Below, piece after piece: positions 17,308-26,085 of a stretch of DNA of 64,000 nucleotides. The DNA comes from Deltaproteobacteria bacterium. GTDB taxonomy: Bacteria; Desulfobacterota; Desulfobacteria; Desulfobacterales; Desulfatirhabdiaceae. The notes under the pieces are model-generated. The model did not search any database. It saw only the letters and a program-made list of their open reading frames with translations, and was not told where the DNA came from. The stretch's first letter is position 1, and each line of letters opens with the position of its first letter. Location: positions 233,738 through 297,737 of the forward strand of contig JACRBZ010000066.1 in the NCBI GenBank assembly GCA_016219185.1. The letters run 5' to 3'. The position numbers were made by a program, and so were the translations under genes.

Positions 17308-18231
17308 ATGACAGATATCTCTGACATCAACAACATAAAACTAAAATCCTGGCTGCTTTCCGACGCTCCCGCATCGGCTTTTCAGGCCCTGGCCGGACGG
17401 CTCTATTGCGGAAGTCTGGAATTTTTGCAGAACAGGCTGGCGGTTCTGGGGCTTTTAATTATTTTTTTGCTAATTCTGACCGCAATTTTTGCCCCGTTCA
17501 TTGCGCCTTATGACCCCATTCTTACGAATCTGAGAAACAGGCTTCAGCCGATATCCGTAACCCATTTTATGGGGACCGATGAAGTGGGAAGGGATATTTT
17601 CAGCAGAATCGTGTTCGGTTCCAGACTTACCTTGTATGTGGTCGGGCTGGTTGCCGGTATCGCCGCACCGGTGGGCATCGTGATCGGCACGGTATCCGGA
17701 TATCTGGGAGGGAAAATCGACATGCTCCTGATGCGACTCACCGATATCTTCCTGGCATTTCCCAAACTGATTCTCGCCCTTGCCTTTGTTGCGGCCCTGG
17801 GTCCCGGCATTGAAAACGCGGTGATTGCCATTGCCGTCACATCCTGGCCCGCCTATGCCAGAATCGCCAGGGCGGAAACCCTCACCCTTCGCAATTCGGA
17901 TTTCATTCATGCCATAAAACTTCAGGGCGCAAGTCCCCTCAGAATCATTACGGGCCATATCATGCCCCTGTGCATGTCTTCGCTCGTTGTCCGGGTGACA
18001 CTGGACATGGCTGGCATTATCCTGACCGCCGCGGGCCTGGGATTTCTGGGACTGGGTGCCCAGCCGCCGTCGCCGGAATGGGGGGCCATGACATCCAGCG
18101 GCCGTGCCTATATCCTGGATTACTGGTGGCTGATCACCATGCCGGGATCGGCGATTTTCATTGTCAGCCTGGCGTTTAACCTGCTCGGAGACGGACTCAG
18201 GGAAGTTCTGGATCCCAAAAAAGAGAATTGA
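17308..18231 (+). CDS. peptide ABC transporter permease (OppC/DppC-like)
   Basis: 307 aa. An N-terminal cytoplasmic segment precedes a first helix (about 40-60) and a periplasmic loop with the conserved MGTDEVGRDIFSR motif. Five more helices follow, with the EAA loop (IHAIKLQGAS). Partner of the preceding permease. An in-frame GTG lies 6 bases upstream; neither start has a strong RBS. The stop is 2 bases before the next ATG, so translation is coupled. Confidence 0.88.
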   Translation: MTDISDINNIKLKSWLLSDAPASAFQALAGRLYCGSLEFLQNRLAVLGLLIIFLLILTAIFAPFIAPYDPILTNLRNRLQPISVTHFMGTDEVGRDIFSRIVFGSRLTLYVVGLVAGIAAPVGIVIGTVSGYLGGKIDMLLMRLTDIFLAFPKLILALAFVAALGPGIENAVIAIAVTSWPAYARIARAETLTLRNSDFIHAIKLQGASPLRIITGHIMPLCMSSLVVRVTLDMAGIILTAAGLGFLGLGAQPPSPEWGAMTSSGRAYILDYWWLITMPGSAIFIVSLAFNLLGDGLREVLDPKKEN

Positions 18232-18233
18232 CC

Positions 18234-19088
18234 ATGGGCGTTGACACGCTGCTCGATATCAAAAACCTGAATGTTGTCTTTCCGGGACCCAAAGGGGATT
18301 TTCACGCGGTTAAAGACATCTGCTTTTCCATGGGAAAAGAAAAGATCGGTATTGTCGGGGAATCCGGGTCCGGAAAGACGGTTACGGGCAGGGCCATACT
18401 AAAACTGCTGCCCGCCGCTGCAAGGATATTTGCGGATGCCGTTGAATTCAACGGGCAGGACATTTTGAAAAAAAGCGAAAAAGAGATGAGGGGTATCCGG
18501 GGACGGGGAATCGCCATGGTCATGCAGGATCCCAGGTATTCCCTGAACCCGGTCCGGACTGTGGGCCGGCAGATCGAAGAATCGTATCTGGCGCACAGAA
18601 ACGTGTCCCAGAAAGAGGCCGCAAGGCGGACCCTGGAAATGCTTGAAGCCGTCCGCATCAGAGACCCTGAACGGGTGTACGGGCTCTATCCCCATGAAGT
18701 TTCGGGGGGAATGGGCCAGCGGATCATGATCGCGATGATGCTGATCCCGGAGCCCGGCCTTCTCATTGCGGATGAGCCCACATCGGCCCTGGATGTGACC
18801 GTGCAGCTTCAAATCCTGGCAATCCTGGATGATCTGGTGACCCGGCTGGGCATGGGACTGATCTTTATCAGCCATGATCTGGATCTGGTCTCTTCCTTCT
18901 GCGACCGGGTGATCATCATGTATGCCGGAAGGATCATGGAGGTCCGCAAGGCAAGGGATCTCCATAAGTCCAGGCATCCCTATACCCGGGGGTTGCTGAA
19001 CTGCCTGCCGAGAATCGCCGGCAACGAAGATCCGCTACCCACGCTGAAACGGGACGATGCCTGGCTAACGGCTTCTTTTTTGGGTTAA
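18234..19088 (+). CDS. peptide ABC transporter ATPase (OppD/DppD-like)
   Basis: 284 aa. Walker A is GESGSGKT, the signature is the VSGGMGQR variant typical of DppD, and Walker B is [12 protein letters not shown]. It energises import with the second ATPase. It is shorter than most DppD proteins (~320-340 aa): the usual C-terminal Cys-rich 4Fe-4S-type tail is absent, and the protein ends ...LTASFLG. The ATG lies 2 bases after the permease stop. Confidence 0.87.
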   Translation: MGVDTLLDIKNLNVVFPGPKGDFHAVKDICFSMGKEKIGIVGESGSGKTVTGRAILKLLPAAARIFADAVEFNGQDILKKSEKEMRGIRGRGIAMVMQDPRYSLNPVRTVGRQIEESYLAHRNVSQKEAARRTLEMLEAVRIRDPERVYGLYPHEVSGGMGQRIMIAMMLIPEPGLLIADEPTSALDVTVQLQILAILDDLVTRLGMGLIFISHDLDLVSSFCDRVIIMYAGRIMEVRKARDLHKSRHPYTRGLLNCLPRIAGNEDPLPTLKRDDAWLTASFLG

Positions 19089-19097
19089 GGAATCGTC

Positions 19098-19880
19098 ATG
19101 CTGGAAATAACCAACCTCAACGTGGTGTTTGGAAGCGGCGCCACCCGAAACCACGCGGTTAAAAATGTTTCTTTTGAAATTGAAAAGGGGAAAAGTTTCG
19201 GACTCATCGGAGAATCCGGCTGCGGAAAATCCACAGTCCTGAACTGCATCACCGGACTCTTGAGCTGCTGGACCGGGGAGATCCGGATCGATGGCAGGCC
19301 TCAGCAGATCAAGCGGGACCTGTCTTTTTACAGAAACGTTCAGATGGTTTTTCAGGACCCGTATGGATCGCTTCATCCCAGGCATACCATTGACCGGACA
19401 TTAAGGGAGCCGGTGGCCATTCACGGACGGGGCCATGCCGATCAGCGCGTCAAAAAGGTCCTGGATGAGGTGGGGCTGGGGGGTCGTTTCAGATTCAGAT
19501 ATCCCCACCAACTGTCCGGCGGACAGCGGCAGCGGGTCGCCATTGCCCGGGCCCTGATTCTTGAACCGGATATCATCCTGCTTGACGAACCCACCTCGGC
19601 CCTGGATGTTTCCATTCAGGCCGAGGTCCTGAATCTGCTCAAGCAGGTCCAGAAAAAGCGGACCCTGACCTATCTTCTGGTGAGTCACGATCTGGCTGTG
19701 GTTTCCCATATGTGCAGCACCCTTGCGGTCATGACTCAGGGCGCCGTGGTTGAGCATCTCACCCAAAAGCAATTAAGGGAAGGGGATATTCACCACCCCT
19801 ACACCCTGCAGTTGATGGCGGCCAGTCGGGGCTTGGGTCGGGGCTTTGGCCGATATAAAAAATCAGGATGCAATCCATGA
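19098..19880 (+). CDS. peptide ABC transporter ATPase (OppF/DppF-like)
   Basis: 260 aa. Walker A is GESGCGKS, signature LSGGQRQR, and Walker [12 protein letters not shown]. Shorter than typical DppF (~320), lacking the C-terminal extension. It starts 9 bases after the first ATPase gene, and its stop overlaps the dipeptide epimerase start (ATGA). This keeps all five transporter genes and the epimerase in one coupled unit. Confidence 0.87.
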   Translation: MLEITNLNVVFGSGATRNHAVKNVSFEIEKGKSFGLIGESGCGKSTVLNCITGLLSCWTGEIRIDGRPQQIKRDLSFYRNVQMVFQDPYGSLHPRHTIDRTLREPVAIHGRGHADQRVKKVLDEVGLGGRFRFRYPHQLSGGQRQRVAIARALILEPDIILLDEPTSALDVSIQAEVLNLLKQVQKKRTLTYLLVSHDLAVVSHMCSTLAVMTQGAVVEHLTQKQLREGDIHHPYTLQLMAASRGLGRGFGRYKKSGCNP

Positions 19881-20980
19881 AACTTCTCGAGATTCAGGCG
19901 GAAACAGTTTTAATTCCCTTGAAACAACCCTTTAAAACCGCGCTGCGTTCTGTCGACTGCATTGAAAACATCTGCGTGCGCATCACAACCGACACCGGGC
20001 ATACCGGGCTTGGCGGGGCCGCGCCCACCGCGGCCATCACAGGTGAAACCGTCCCTTCGATCCTGGGTGCCCTCAAACACATCAACGACAGTCTGAGCGG
20101 CATGAACATCGAAGACGCCGAAATCATTTTTCAGAAGCTGAATGCCTGCATGATCGGGAATCACTCCGCAAAAGCGGCTGCTGACATGGCCGTGTACGAT
20201 CTTCTGGGAAAACAATACGGACTTCCCCTGTTCCGGCTCCTGGGGGGTACGGCCGGTCCTCTGGAGACCGATATGACCATCTGTCTGGATTCCGTGGAAA
20301 AAATGGTTTTGGACAGCCTTGAAAAGGCCGGACAGGGCTTCGGGATTCTTAAGCTCAAGGTGGGCAATGACCCGGCGCTGGACATCAGACGACTCATGGC
20401 TGTCAGAAAGGCGGTCGGTCCCGATATTAAACTCAGAATCGATGCCAACCAGGGCTGGAAACCCAAGGAAGCTGTGGTCGTTGTCAACCGGTTGATAAAG
20501 GAGCACGTTGATATCGAACTGATCGAGCAGCCGGTTCCCGCCGGAGATTACGCCGGAATGCGGTTTGTCAGGGACCGGGTGGATATTCCCGTTATTGCGG
20601 ATGAAAGCGTGTTTACCCCGGCAGATGCCCTGAGGCTGATCGAGATGAAGGCCGCAGACGGCATCAATATCAAGCTGATGAAATGCGGGGGCATCTTCAA
20701 TGCCCTTAAAATTGCCGCAATCGCGGAATCCGCCGGCCTGACCTGCATGATGGGTTCCATGATGGAAAGCAGCCTCAGTGTTACGGCGGCGGCCCATCTT
20801 GCCTGTTCAAGGAACGTCATCGGGGCGTGTGACCTGGACGCCCCTCTTTTTTGCAGCGTCAATCCGGTCCGGGGCGGTATTCACTACAGGGCCTCAACCC
20901 TAACGCTTCCAGACGGGCCCGGACTTGGAATCGGAAGCATACGGTCAGATTCACATCCGGATACACTGTCGGTATTCTGA
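19877..20980 (+). CDS. dipeptide epimerase (enolase superfamily)
   Basis: 367 aa, cytoplasmic, muconate-lactonizing subgroup. It interconverts L- and D-configuration at one residue of a dipeptide (the family includes L-Ala-D/L-Glu epimerase). Catalytic Lys residues are the KxK pair K159/K161 and K266 (INIKLMK). Magnesium ligands are D189, E217 and D242. The DxD signature of dipeptide epimerases is present at D319-L-D321. The ATG at 19877 overlaps the ATPase stop, with AGGA 8 bases upstream. Its place after the peptide transporter supports a peptide substrate, though which dipeptide is unknown. Confidence 0.87.
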   Translation: MKLLEIQAETVLIPLKQPFKTALRSVDCIENICVRITTDTGHTGLGGAAPTAAITGETVPSILGALKHINDSLSGMNIEDAEIIFQKLNACMIGNHSAKAAADMAVYDLLGKQYGLPLFRLLGGTAGPLETDMTICLDSVEKMVLDSLEKAGQGFGILKLKVGNDPALDIRRLMAVRKAVGPDIKLRIDANQGWKPKEAVVVVNRLIKEHVDIELIEQPVPAGDYAGMRFVRDRVDIPVIADESVFTPADALRLIEMKAADGINIKLMKCGGIFNALKIAAIAESAGLTCMMGSMMESSLSVTAAAHLACSRNVIGACDLDAPLFCSVNPVRGGIHYRASTLTLPDGPGLGIGSIRSDSHPDTLSVF

Positions 20981-21077
20981 AAAAATGCTGAAGAACCCCT
21001 TGTTTCAACCTGTGATTCGGCCTTATCACCCGGATGATGACCCATTCCGCTCCGATACAAAAAAGGTTTTTTTCGCC

Positions 21078-21997
21078 ATGAAGTATCTGTTGTTTCTGAT
21101 CGTCCTATGCATGGGTTGTACCGCCTGCACCAGCGATGAGCCCGCTCAGAAAATCGATTTAAGCAAAAGGGAAGCCGTCGAGGTCAGGGATGCGGATGAT
21201 GCCATCACCTACGCCTATCTGCCGCAGTATTCCCACTCGGTTTCCTTCCTGAGGCACAACCTTCTGGTGGAATATCTGAAAAAAGAAACCGGCTATAACA
21301 TCAGGCAGGTTTTCCCGGACACGTTTGACGAGCACATGCGGATGGTGGGCCAGGGCAAGGTGGATATTTCCTTTACCAATCCGTACGCCTATGTAAAAAC
21401 CGCCTACCGTTACGGAGAAAAAGCCTTTGCCCAGGTGATTGAAGACTCCGGACAAAAGAGCTTCAGGGGGCAGATCATCTGCAGGGCCGACAATTCGGCC
21501 ATTCGGACCCTTGAAGACTGCAAGGGAAAGCGCCTGATCGCCGTCGATCTGACCTCTGCCGGCGGCTACCTCTATCCCATGGGGCAATTTTATGATCACG
21601 GCATTCGGCAGCAGGATTTTGCCGAAGTGTATTTTTCACCCGGGCCCGGCGGAAGCAGGAAAAGGTGATCCTGGCGGTTTATGCCGGCCAGTATGACATC
21701 GGATTGATTCGGGAGGGAGCCCTGAACGTGGTGGCGGACAGGATTGATATCCGTCAGATCCGGGTCATTGCTTACAGCAAATACTACCCCGGATGGGTGT
21801 ATTCCGCCAGAAAGGACCTGGATCCGGAAATCCTTCATCGCATTCAGGCGGCCCTGTTTAAACTTACCCCGGATAATCCCGAGCACCGGCCGATTCTGGA
21901 AAAGGCGGAATTTACCCGGATCGTGCCGTCGAATGACGCTGAATTTGATTCGGTTCGGGAGTTGATGACGGTTGTGGGTATTGACCTGGATAAATGA
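21078..21997 (+). pseudogene. PhnD-like periplasmic binding lipoprotein, frameshifted
   Basis: About 306 residues if joined. Frame one (21078-21668) has a lipoprotein-like signal (MKYLLFLIVLCMGCTAC) and the PhnD family core (VDISFTNPYAYV, GQIICRADNSAIRTLEDCKGKR). The rest (VILAVYAGQYDIGLIREG onward) lies in another frame, 21665-21997, with its GTG overlapping the frame-one TGA. The break lies near 21640-21655, in a GC-rich stretch. The 3' end overlaps the histidine kinase start by 4 bases. Proteins of this kind often serve as ligand-binding partners of the adjacent kinase. As written, the protein is split in two. Sequencing error, true mutation or frameshifting are all possible. Confidence 0.72.
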
Positions 21998-23988
21998 TGA
22001 CGATGAAACTGGGAATTCGGGGAAAAATCTATTGCGGCATGATCTCCATTGTCTTGCTGACGGGCCTGATGATTGCCGTGCCGGTTCGCATCATGGTGGA
22101 GCGCGCGCTCTCGCAGGAATCCCTGAACAAGGGCATGTCCATGGCCCTGACCCTTGCGGCCCGCAGTCAGGATATCATCCTGGGAATGGATTTTCTCTAT
22201 CTCAAAGAGATGATGGATAAGGCCATTCAGTCCAGCAACGATGTCTCCTACAGCTTCATTTTGAATCAGCAGGGGCAGGTGCTGTCCCACACCTTTCATA
22301 ACGGTTTTCCGGTCGAACTCAGAACCGTTAATCCCATTCCCGCCGGACAACCGTCGAGTATCCGGTTCCTGGATACCGGAAAAGAGCTGATTTATGATAT
22401 TGCGGTTCCGGTCCTTATCGGAGACATGCGACTGGGAACGGTCCATCTGGGTCTTTCGAAAACCCGGATCAGCCGTACGATCAACAGCCTGCTGTGGACC
22501 ATGGCCGTATTGATCGGGTGCGCCGTTCTGATCGCATCTCTTATCGGGGCGGGGTTTGCCGATCAGATTATCCGAAGGGTTCAGAAACTGCACCGGGCCT
22601 CGGAACAGGTACTGAAAGGCAACCTGGATGTCATTACCGCACCTTGCCCGAGAACAGCCTGCTGGAAACTGATGGGCTGCCGCAGCGAGAAGTGTCCGGC
22701 ATACGGTGAGGATCGACAGCGCTGCTGGAATGTTGAAGGAACGCTATGCCCTTCATGCCGGGCCGGAGAATATGCCGAGAAAAGTGATGCCTGCAGGAAC
22801 TGCCGATTCTACCGGGATGCTTCAGGAGATGAGATTCAGGCCCTGGCCGAGTCTTTTGACGCCATGACCCGGTCTTTGAAACATACGATATTCCAGTTGG
22901 AAGCATCCAAAAAAACCATTGAGGTATCGGAGAAAAAATATCGCCGGATATTTGAAAGTTCCATGGATATGGTTTTTGTCACGGACAGCCAGGGCCGGTT
23001 TCTGGACATCAATCAGACGGGTAAAACCATGCTGCAAGGAGGATCCCTGACCAGAACCGCGAATGGTTTTTCGCTTTCGGATGTTTTTTCATCCCCTTTC
23101 GAATATGCGGATATTCAGCAGGATCTGATCCAGCAGGGTTTTGTAAAAGACCGGGAGTTTACTTTAAAAACCCTTGCCGGAAGTGAACTCCAGGCCCTTT
23201 TGAGCAGTTCCTGTCAGATAGATCCGGCAGGGGAAGTGCTGGGGTGCGAAGGTATCATCAAGGACATCACGCAGCGCCGGAATATGGAACAGCAGCTTCT
23301 GCAGGCCGACAAGCTGGCCTCGCTGGGCCAGCTTTCCGCCGGCGTGGCTCACGAAATCAACAATCCCCTGGGGCTGATTCTGGGATATACCCAGCTCATG
23401 CTTCGGGAAGAACCCGAATCCTCGCAAAAATATGAAGATCTGAAAACCATCGAAAAGCACACGCGCAACTGCAAAACCATTGTGGAGGCACTGCTGAATT
23501 TTGCCCGTAAAACAGAAACCAAGAAGGTCCTGGTGGATGTGAATTGCGCCATTGAGCAGGTCATCACGGTGATCCGCCATCAGTTTGAGCTCTCCGGAAT
23601 CGTGGTGAATACCCGTTATGACCCGGATCTGCCGCAGGTTCTCGGGGATACGGAAAAACTCAAACAGGTGGTGATGAACCTGGTCATGAATGCCCGGCAG
23701 TCCATTTCCAAAGCCGGAAAAATCATCGTGTCCACGCGGTACGATTCAATCAGCCATAAGATAACGATTGCGGTTGAAGACACGGGTTCGGGTATTCCGC
23801 CCCATGTGCTCACCCGCATATTTGATCCTTTTTTTACCACCAAACCCACGGGCCAGGGAACCGGCCTTGGCCTTTCGGTCAGTTATGGCATTGTGAAAGA
23901 GCACGGTGGTGAAATCATGGTTGACAGCGAACCTGAAAAAGGGAGCCTGTTTTCCGTTACCCTGCCGGCTGTTATTCAAGCTCCCTGA
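21994..23988 (+). CDS. PAS sensor histidine kinase with two-CW cysteine domain
   Basis: 664 aa, inner membrane. The first helix is at about 14-34 and the second at about 168-187, with a ~130-residue periplasmic sensor region between. Next comes a HAMP-like region interrupted by a cysteine-rich module: nine Cys between residues 218 and 270, with CW pairs at 223-224 and 244-245, as in the two-CW domain. A PAS domain (about 315-430) precedes HisKA with H453 in AGVAHEINNPLG and a complete HATPase domain. It is coupled to the PhnD-like gene (ATGA). No response regulator is nearby. The Cys module may bind iron or zinc and sense redox state; this is inference. Confidence 0.87.
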   Translation: MMTMKLGIRGKIYCGMISIVLLTGLMIAVPVRIMVERALSQESLNKGMSMALTLAARSQDIILGMDFLYLKEMMDKAIQSSNDVSYSFILNQQGQVLSHTFHNGFPVELRTVNPIPAGQPSSIRFLDTGKELIYDIAVPVLIGDMRLGTVHLGLSKTRISRTINSLLWTMAVLIGCAVLIASLIGAGFADQIIRRVQKLHRASEQVLKGNLDVITAPCPRTACWKLMGCRSEKCPAYGEDRQRCWNVEGTLCPSCRAGEYAEKSDACRNCRFYRDASGDEIQALAESFDAMTRSLKHTIFQLEASKKTIEVSEKKYRRIFESSMDMVFVTDSQGRFLDINQTGKTMLQGGSLTRTANGFSLSDVFSSPFEYADIQQDLIQQGFVKDREFTLKTLAGSELQALLSSSCQIDPAGEVLGCEGIIKDITQRRNMEQQLLQADKLASLGQLSAGVAHEINNPLGLILGYTQLMLREEPESSQKYEDLKTIEKHTRNCKTIVEALLNFARKTETKKVLVDVNCAIEQVITVIRHQFELSGIVVNTRYDPDLPQVLGDTEKLKQVVMNLVMNARQSISKAGKIIVSTRYDSISHKITIAVEDTGSGIPPHVLTRIFDPFFTTKPTGQGTGLGLSVSYGIVKEHGGEIMVDSEPEKGSLFSVTLPAVIQAP

Positions 23989-24029
23989 CCCTGACCTTGA
24001 TACAAAATGTATCTTTGGGAATCCCTGCG

Positions 24030-24058
24030 TTGACTTTCATCAGACCGATTGGTATGAT
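24030..24058 (+). promoter_or_regulatory. sigma-70-type promoter, close to ATG
   Basis: TTGACT (24030-24035), a 17-base spacer and TATGAT (24053-24058). The expected +1 is at about 24065, one or two bases before the ATG at 24067. Confidence 0.6.
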
Positions 24059-24066
24059 AACTAGTT

Positions 24067-26064
24067 ATGGAAGAAGGAATTATCGTTGAATTTATTGACC
24101 GTCAGAAAATACTCTGCGCGGTGGTGCAGGAAGTCAAGAACCAGCGGCTCAAGCTCCTGACCGAAAACGACCGTGAAGTCAACCTCTCTTCAAACCGGCT
24201 TTCCCATAAAAGCCGAATGGTTTTGGATCTGTCTTTGGGCCGGATCAAAACGATCGATGCGCTCAAGGGGATTGCCTTTCGCAGAAAACAGTTGACCCAA
24301 CAGGTCAATATCCGGGATCTCTGGGAAATCCTCAACTCCGAGCAGGAGTGGATCGACCTTGCCACCATGACCGAGTTCTGCTTTTCAAATCAAGCGACTT
24401 GTGATCATGAATCCGCAATCGTCCGCGCGTTTTTCCAAAACCGGCTGTATTTCAAATTTGATCAGAATCGGTTTTTCCCGATTCCGGAAGAACAGGTCGA
24501 ACGCAATATTGCCCAGGAGCGGGAAACTGCTCGCAAAGCAAAACGGATCGAGTCCGGTGCGCTATGGGTCAGATCACAGCTTCAGCAAGATCGGCGTCCG
24601 TTGCTGTCCGCGCTTTCCGAAGACGAAGCCGCCTGCCTGGATATCCTTAAATCCTGTTATCTTCTGGACAAAGACAGTCCCCATCATGATGAAGGCAAGG
24701 AGATCATGGCCAGGGCCGGAATCGATGACAGAGAGCGGCTATTTTCGCTTTTTGTTGATTTCGGTCTTTTTGATTCCAATGAAAATATTGAACTTTATCG
24801 GCAGGAAATTCCCCTGGAATTTCCTGCCGAAGTGCTGTCCCATGCCGATAATATCGCCAGTACCTGCTCTCTTCCGCTGGAATCCCCGGACCGAAAAGAT
24901 CTGACCCATCTTTCCCTGATGACCATAGACGGTCAATCCACCCTGGATTATGATGATGCGATCAGTTTTGAGGATTATGGGGATTCCTGTTGCCTGGGCG
25001 TTCACATTGTGGATGTGGCCCATTATGTCAAAAAAGATGACCCCATCGACCGGGAAGCCCGGTTAAGGGCAAGCTCCATCTATATGCCGGACCGAAAGAT
25101 CCCCATGCTGCCGCCCGGTCTGGCGGAAGGGTTCTGTAGCTTGAAAGCCGGCGAACTCCGTCCGGCCATCAGTATGTTGATACACCTGGGCAAAACCTCG
25201 GAAATCCTGGACTATGAAATCGTTCCCAGCCTGATCCGGGTTCAGCGCCAGTTGACGTATTATGATGTCAATATGGTTGCGGACAGCAGCCGGGAGATCG
25301 CCAGTCTTTGTGACATCGCTATGAGATTCCGTCAGAAAAGGCTTTCGGACGGCGCTGTTCAGATTACGCTTCCGGATGTCAATGTCTGGATCAGTGACAG
25401 TGGAGAGATCAGCGTCAACCGGATCAACCGTGAAAGTCCCGGCCGAATGATGGTAGCTGAAATCATGATCATGGCCAACTGGCTGATGGCTAAATTTCTA
25501 ACCAGCCACGGCATATCCGCTGTCTTCAGATCGCAGCCCGGACCCAGAGACCGCCTCTACAAGGGATGCGAAGGGTCTCTGATTCAGAATTACATGCAGC
25601 GCAGGCTTCTGAGCCGTTTTATGCTGCTCAATCAGGCGGAACGCCATTCGGGACTGGGACTGGACGCATATGTCACCGCGACGTCTCCCATAAGAAAGTA
25701 TTATGATCTGGTGACGCAGCGCCAGATCCGTTCGGTTTTCGGACAGGAAGCCCCGTATTCGGCTCAGGAAATCGACCAGATCATTCAGCGGCTTCAAGAG
25801 CCGATGCTCAAGGTGTCGCGGATGCAATACCAGCGAAACCGATACTGGATTTTAAAATACCTGGAATCCCGGATCGGCCAGAAGGAAGACGCCATTGTCA
25901 TCGGCAGAAGGCGAAACGCCTACCAGATTCTGATGACGGAATACATGCTTGAATGCGATCTGGCAACAACCAGCAGAATCGAACTCAAGCCGGAAAACCA
26001 GATACAGGTCACCATTCAGCATGTGAATGCGCGAAAGGACGTGCTTTCGGTATTCATGGCATAA
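24067..26064 (+). CDS. RNase II family exoribonuclease
   Basis: 665 aa, cytoplasmic 3'-5' exoribonuclease of the RNB family. The RNB active site carries D288, D294, D296 and D297 (TIDGQSTLDYDDA). Family blocks such as DVAHYVKKDDPID, ASSIYMPDRKIPMLP and the late SPIRKYYDLVTQRQ are present. The N-terminal ~270 residues form a helical or winged region rather than classic cold-shock domains. No ribosome binding site precedes the ATG, while a good promoter predicts a +1 right at the start, so the mRNA may be leaderless. The stop is 21 bases before the next start, and three genes run together. Confidence 0.88.
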   Translation: MEEGIIVEFIDRQKILCAVVQEVKNQRLKLLTENDREVNLSSNRLSHKSRMVLDLSLGRIKTIDALKGIAFRRKQLTQQVNIRDLWEILNSEQEWIDLATMTEFCFSNQATCDHESAIVRAFFQNRLYFKFDQNRFFPIPEEQVERNIAQERETARKAKRIESGALWVRSQLQQDRRPLLSALSEDEAACLDILKSCYLLDKDSPHHDEGKEIMARAGIDDRERLFSLFVDFGLFDSNENIELYRQEIPLEFPAEVLSHADNIASTCSLPLESPDRKDLTHLSLMTIDGQSTLDYDDAISFEDYGDSCCLGVHIVDVAHYVKKDDPIDREARLRASSIYMPDRKIPMLPPGLAEGFCSLKAGELRPAISMLIHLGKTSEILDYEIVPSLIRVQRQLTYYDVNMVADSSREIASLCDIAMRFRQKRLSDGAVQITLPDVNVWISDSGEISVNRINRESPGRMMVAEIMIMANWLMAKFLTSHGISAVFRSQPGPRDRLYKGCEGSLIQNYMQRRLLSRFMLLNQAERHSGLGLDAYVTATSPIRKYYDLVTQRQIRSVFGQEAPYSAQEIDQIIQRLQEPMLKVSRMQYQRNRYWILKYLESRIGQKEDAIVIGRRRNAYQILMTEYMLECDLATTSRIELKPENQIQVTIQHVNARKDVLSVFMA

Positions 26065-26085
26065 ACATTGAGGTTTTTTTCTTTT

